Origin: Oscillospiraceae bacterium
GTDB lineage: Bacteria > Bacillota > Clostridia > Oscillospirales > Acutalibacteraceae
Assembly (NCBI GenBank): GCA_015065685.1
Contig: SVPU01000015.1
Span: 1 to 36,649 of the forward strand
Direction: 5' to 3'
Length of the DNA: 36,649 nt
Part shown: positions 33,925 to 36,649 of the stretch, piece after piece
Numbering within the stretch: the first letter of the stretch is position 1
How the letters are laid out: the number at the start of each line of letters is the position of its first letter
Notes under the pieces: model-generated
What the model was told of the DNA's origin: nothing
Seen by the model: the letters and a program-made list of their open reading frames with translations, nothing else
Databases searched by the model: none
Position numbers and translations under genes: made by a program

Positions 33925-36558
33925 ATGAGTCAAAAGTTTGTTTATCTTTTCTCTGAAGGCGACGCAAGCATGCGTGAACTTCTCGGCGGTAAAGGTGCTA
34001 ACCTCGCAGAAATGACCAAAATCGGTCTTCCTGTTCCTCAAGGTTTCACTGTTACCACAGAGGCTTGTACTCAGTATTATGAGGACGGCAGAAAAATCAA
34101 TGATGACATTCAGGCAGAAATCATGGAGTACATCGACAAAATGGAAGGCATCACCGGTAAGAAATTCGGTGATAAGGAAAATCCCCTTCTCGTTTCTGTT
34201 CGTTCAGGTGCCCGTGCTTCTATGCCCGGTATGATGGATACCATCCTCAACCTTGGTCTTAACGAAGAGGTTGTTGAAACAATGGCTGCACAGTCAGGTA
34301 ACGCTCGTTGGGCTTATGACTGCTACAGAAGATTCATTCAGATGTATTCTGACGTTGTTATGGAAGTTGGTAAGAAGTATTTTGAAGAGCTTATCGACAA
34401 AATGAAGGAAGAAAAAGGCGTTACTCAGGACGTTGAGCTTACAGCTGACGACCTTAAAGAGCTTGCAAATCAGTTCAAGGCTGAATATAAGAGCAAAATC
34501 GGTAAAGACTTCCCCTCTGATCCTAAGGAGCAGTTGATGGGCGCTGTTGAAGCTGTTTTCCGTTCATGGGACAACCCCCGTGCAAACGTTTACCGTCGTG
34601 ATAACGATATTCCTTATTCATGGGGTACCGCTGTTAACGTTCAGATGATGGCTTTCGGTAACATGGGTGATGATTGCGGTACAGGTGTTGCATTCACACG
34701 TGACCCCGCTACCGGTGATAAGGGCCTTATGGGCGAGTTCCTTACAAACGCTCAGGGTGAAGACGTTGTTGCAGGTGTTCGTACACCAATGCCTATCGCA
34801 GAGATGGCTAACAAGTTCCCCGAGGCTTTCGAAGAATTCAATAAAGTTTGTGCTATTCTTGAAGACCACTACCGCGATATGCAGGATATGGAATTCACAG
34901 TTGAGCACGGCAAGCTCTTCATGCTTCAGACTCGTAACGGTAAGAGAACCGCTAAGGCTGCTCTCAAAATCGCTTGCGACTTAGTTGATGAGGGTATGAT
35001 CGATAAGAAACAGGCTGTTGCTATGATCGACCCCAGAAACCTTGACACACTTCTCCATCCTCAGTTCGATGCTAAGGCTCTCAAGGCTGCAGTTCCTGCA
35101 GGTAAGGGCTTAGGCGCTTCTCCCGGTGCTGCTTGCGGTAAGGTTGTATTCACTGCAGAAGATGCAGAAGAGTGGAACAACCGCGGCGAGAAGGTTATCC
35201 TTGTTCGTCTTGAAACCTCACCTGAAGATATCACAGGTATGAAGGCTTCTCAGGGTATCCTCACAGTTCGTGGCGGTATGACCTCACACGCAGCCGTTGT
35301 TGCTCGTGGTATGGGTACCTGCTGCGTATCAGGTTGCGGCGAAATCATTATGGATGAAGAAAACAAGAAATTCACTCTCGCAGGCAAGACCTATGTTGAG
35401 GGCGACTATATTTCAATCGACGGTTCAACAGGTAACATCTACGGTGAAATCATTCCTACTGTTGACGCTGAAATCGCAGGCGAATTCGGCAGAATCATGC
35501 AGTGGGCTGATGAGTTTAGAACTCTTAAGGTTCGTACCAATGCTGATACACCTGCTGATGCTAAGAAGGCTCGCGAGCTTGGTGCTGAGGGTATCGGTCT
35601 TTGCCGTACTGAGCATATGTTCTTCGAGGCTGAAAGAATTGCTGCTTTCCGTGAGATGATCTGTGCTGACACAGTAGAAGAGCGCGAGGCTGCTCTCCAA
35701 AAGATTCTCCCCTATCAGCAGGGCGACTTTGAGAAGCTTTACGAAGCACTCGAAGGCAACCCCGTTTGCATCCGTTTCCTTGATCCTCCTCTCCATGAGT
35801 TCGTTCCCACTGAAGAGGCTGACATTAAGGCTCTCGCAGATGCACAGGGCAAAACTGTTGCTGACATTAAAAATATCATTTCTTCACTCCACGAGTTCAA
35901 CCCCATGATGGGTCACCGTGGCTGCCGTCTTGCAGTTACCTATCCTGAAATTGCAAAGATGCAGACTGCTGCTGTTATCCGTGCAGCTATCAATGTTAAG
36001 AAGGCTCATGCTGATTGGAACATCGTTCCCGAAATCATGATTCCTCTTACAGGCGAAGTTAAAGAATTAAAGTATGTTAAGGATGTTGTTGTTGCAACTG
36101 CTGATGCTGAGATTGCTGCTGCAGGTGTTGAACTCAAGTACGAAGTTGGTACTATGATGGAAATCCCCAGAGCTTGTCTTACAGCTGATGAAGTAGCACG
36201 CGAGGCTGAGTTCTTCTGCTTCGGTACAAACGACCTTACTCAGATGACCTTCGGCTTCAGCCGTGATGATGCTGGTAAGTTCCTTTCTGCTTACTATGAT
36301 GCTAAGATTTATGAAAACGATCCATTTGCTAAGCTTGACCAGACAGGCGTTGGTAAATTAATGGATATGGCTGTTAAAATGGGTAAGGTAACCCGTCCCG
36401 AAATCCACTGCGGTATCTGCGGTGAGCACGGCGGCGACCCCGTATCTGTTGAATTCTGCCATAAGATTGGTCTTGACTATGTATCATGCTCACCTTTCCG
36501 TGTGCCGATCGCAAGACTCGCTGCAGCACAGGCTGCTATCAAATATGGGGAGGACTAA
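33925..36558 (+). CDS. ppdK: Pyruvate, phosphate dikinase
   Basis: Interconverts pyruvate, ATP and phosphate with phosphoenolpyruvate, AMP and pyrophosphate; in anaerobes it serves pyrophosphate-linked glycolysis or gluconeogenesis. 877 residues. N-terminal nucleotide-binding domain (GGKGANLAEM at about 20-29), phosphotransfer His455 in GGMTSHAAVVARGMG, and a C-terminal PEP/pyruvate barrel with catalytic Cys832 in HCGICGEHGGDP; these positions nearly equal those of the Clostridium symbiosum enzyme. Strong AGGAGG 9-10 nt upstream. Codon use is strikingly biased to GCT, GGT, GTT and CGT compared with all neighbours, the mark of a very highly expressed gene. Confidence 0.97.
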   Translation: MSQKFVYLFSEGDASMRELLGGKGANLAEMTKIGLPVPQGFTVTTEACTQYYEDGRKINDDIQAEIMEYIDKMEGITGKKFGDKENPLLVSVRSGARASMPGMMDTILNLGLNEEVVETMAAQSGNARWAYDCYRRFIQMYSDVVMEVGKKYFEELIDKMKEEKGVTQDVELTADDLKELANQFKAEYKSKIGKDFPSDPKEQLMGAVEAVFRSWDNPRANVYRRDNDIPYSWGTAVNVQMMAFGNMGDDCGTGVAFTRDPATGDKGLMGEFLTNAQGEDVVAGVRTPMPIAEMANKFPEAFEEFNKVCAILEDHYRDMQDMEFTVEHGKLFMLQTRNGKRTAKAALKIACDLVDEGMIDKKQAVAMIDPRNLDTLLHPQFDAKALKAAVPAGKGLGASPGAACGKVVFTAEDAEEWNNRGEKVILVRLETSPEDITGMKASQGILTVRGGMTSHAAVVARGMGTCCVSGCGEIIMDEENKKFTLAGKTYVEGDYISIDGSTGNIYGEIIPTVDAEIAGEFGRIMQWADEFRTLKVRTNADTPADAKKARELGAEGIGLCRTEHMFFEAERIAAFREMICADTVEEREAALQKILPYQQGDFEKLYEALEGNPVCIRFLDPPLHEFVPTEEADIKALADAQGKTVADIKNIISSLHEFNPMMGHRGCRLAVTYPEIAKMQTAAVIRAAINVKKAHADWNIVPEIMIPLTGEVKELKYVKDVVVATADAEIAAAGVELKYEVGTMMEIPRACLTADEVAREAEFFCFGTNDLTQMTFGFSRDDAGKFLSAYYDAKIYENDPFAKLDQTGVGKLMDMAVKMGKVTRPEIHCGICGEHGGDPVSVEFCHKIGLDYVSCSPFRVPIARLAAAQAAIKYGED

Positions 36559-36649
36559 TCTGTACTTCAGTTTTAAGGTTAATTTCGACCAAGCAGAAGC
36601 ATACAGAAAATCAACAGACCAATATCTTCGTGCAAAACAGTGGGAAGAT
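36545..36649 (+). CDS. Start of an unidentified gene, cut by the right window edge
   Basis: An open frame enters the right edge, reading LYFSFKVNFDQAEAYRKSTD from about codon 6. The first in-frame ATG (36545) overlaps the ppdK end by 14 nt but has no ribosome site. A perfect GGGGAGGA (36547-36554) lies 5 nt before an in-frame CTG (36560), so CTG may be the true start. Too short to assign a family. Confidence 0.5.
   Translation, partial: MGRTNLYFSFKVNFDQAEAYRKSTDQYLRAKQWED

Overview
The window comes from a low-to-medium-GC Gram-positive bacterium, most likely a gut-type clostridium of the Oscillospiraceae/Ruminococcaceae kind. The signs are a type III glutamine synthetase, RNase J, tandem LytR-CpsA-Psr proteins, a CsoR copper operon, pyruvate phosphate dikinase, strong Shine-Dalgarno sites, frequent TTG/GTG starts and consensus sigma-A promoters. 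This placement rests on gene content, not on a search.

Layout: (1) 1-992 is an accessory patch on the minus strand. It holds a truncated SAM methyltransferase gene, a four-helix-bundle (S23/bAvd-type) gene with its own promoter, a hairpin-rich stretch between the two, and a 175-nt array of short hairpins. (2) 993-4985 carries glnN, a transglutaminase-like lipoprotein and a small membrane-anchored protein. (3) 5053-27878 is a long, almost gapless minus-strand housekeeping block. In transcription order it reads: beta-propeller-like lipoprotein, response regulator, histidine kinase, DUF1385 protein, prmC, recA, recX, rimO, pgsA, cysE, cysS, a TrmN6-like methyltransferase, rsmI, two LCP genes, rnj, rplI, dnaB, tilS, hpt, ftsH. 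Many neighbours overlap by 1-16 nt or are a few bases apart, so translational coupling is likely. (4) 28093-30870 is the copA-csoR-copZ copper operon, with a CsoR operator inside its promoter. (5) birA and rlmD are divergent around 31.7 kb, each with a recognisable promoter. (6) 33121-33708 holds a second, 177-nt hairpin array directly after rlmD, followed by an ASCH-domain gene. (7) ppdK, strongly codon-biased, fills the right end, and the first codons of another gene overlap its stop.

The most unusual content is the pair of hairpin arrays at 771-945 and 33153-33329. They are nearly the same length and share one architecture. Each has seven short hairpins separated by eight copies of a 7-9 nt linker with a GATAT core. 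Four linkers lie in one orientation and four in the other, so the whole array can also fold on itself. Their hairpin sequences are mostly different. Each array abuts the terminator-like hairpin of a host gene (glnN and rlmD). One lies beside the four-helix-bundle gene, whose family includes the accessory protein of diversity-generating retroelements. I propose a family of dispersed, possibly RNA-mobilised structured elements. No reverse transcriptase or transposase is in the window, so mobility is inference. The rest of the window is mostly ordinary core genome. No rRNA, tRNA, CRISPR array or insertion sequence was recognised.
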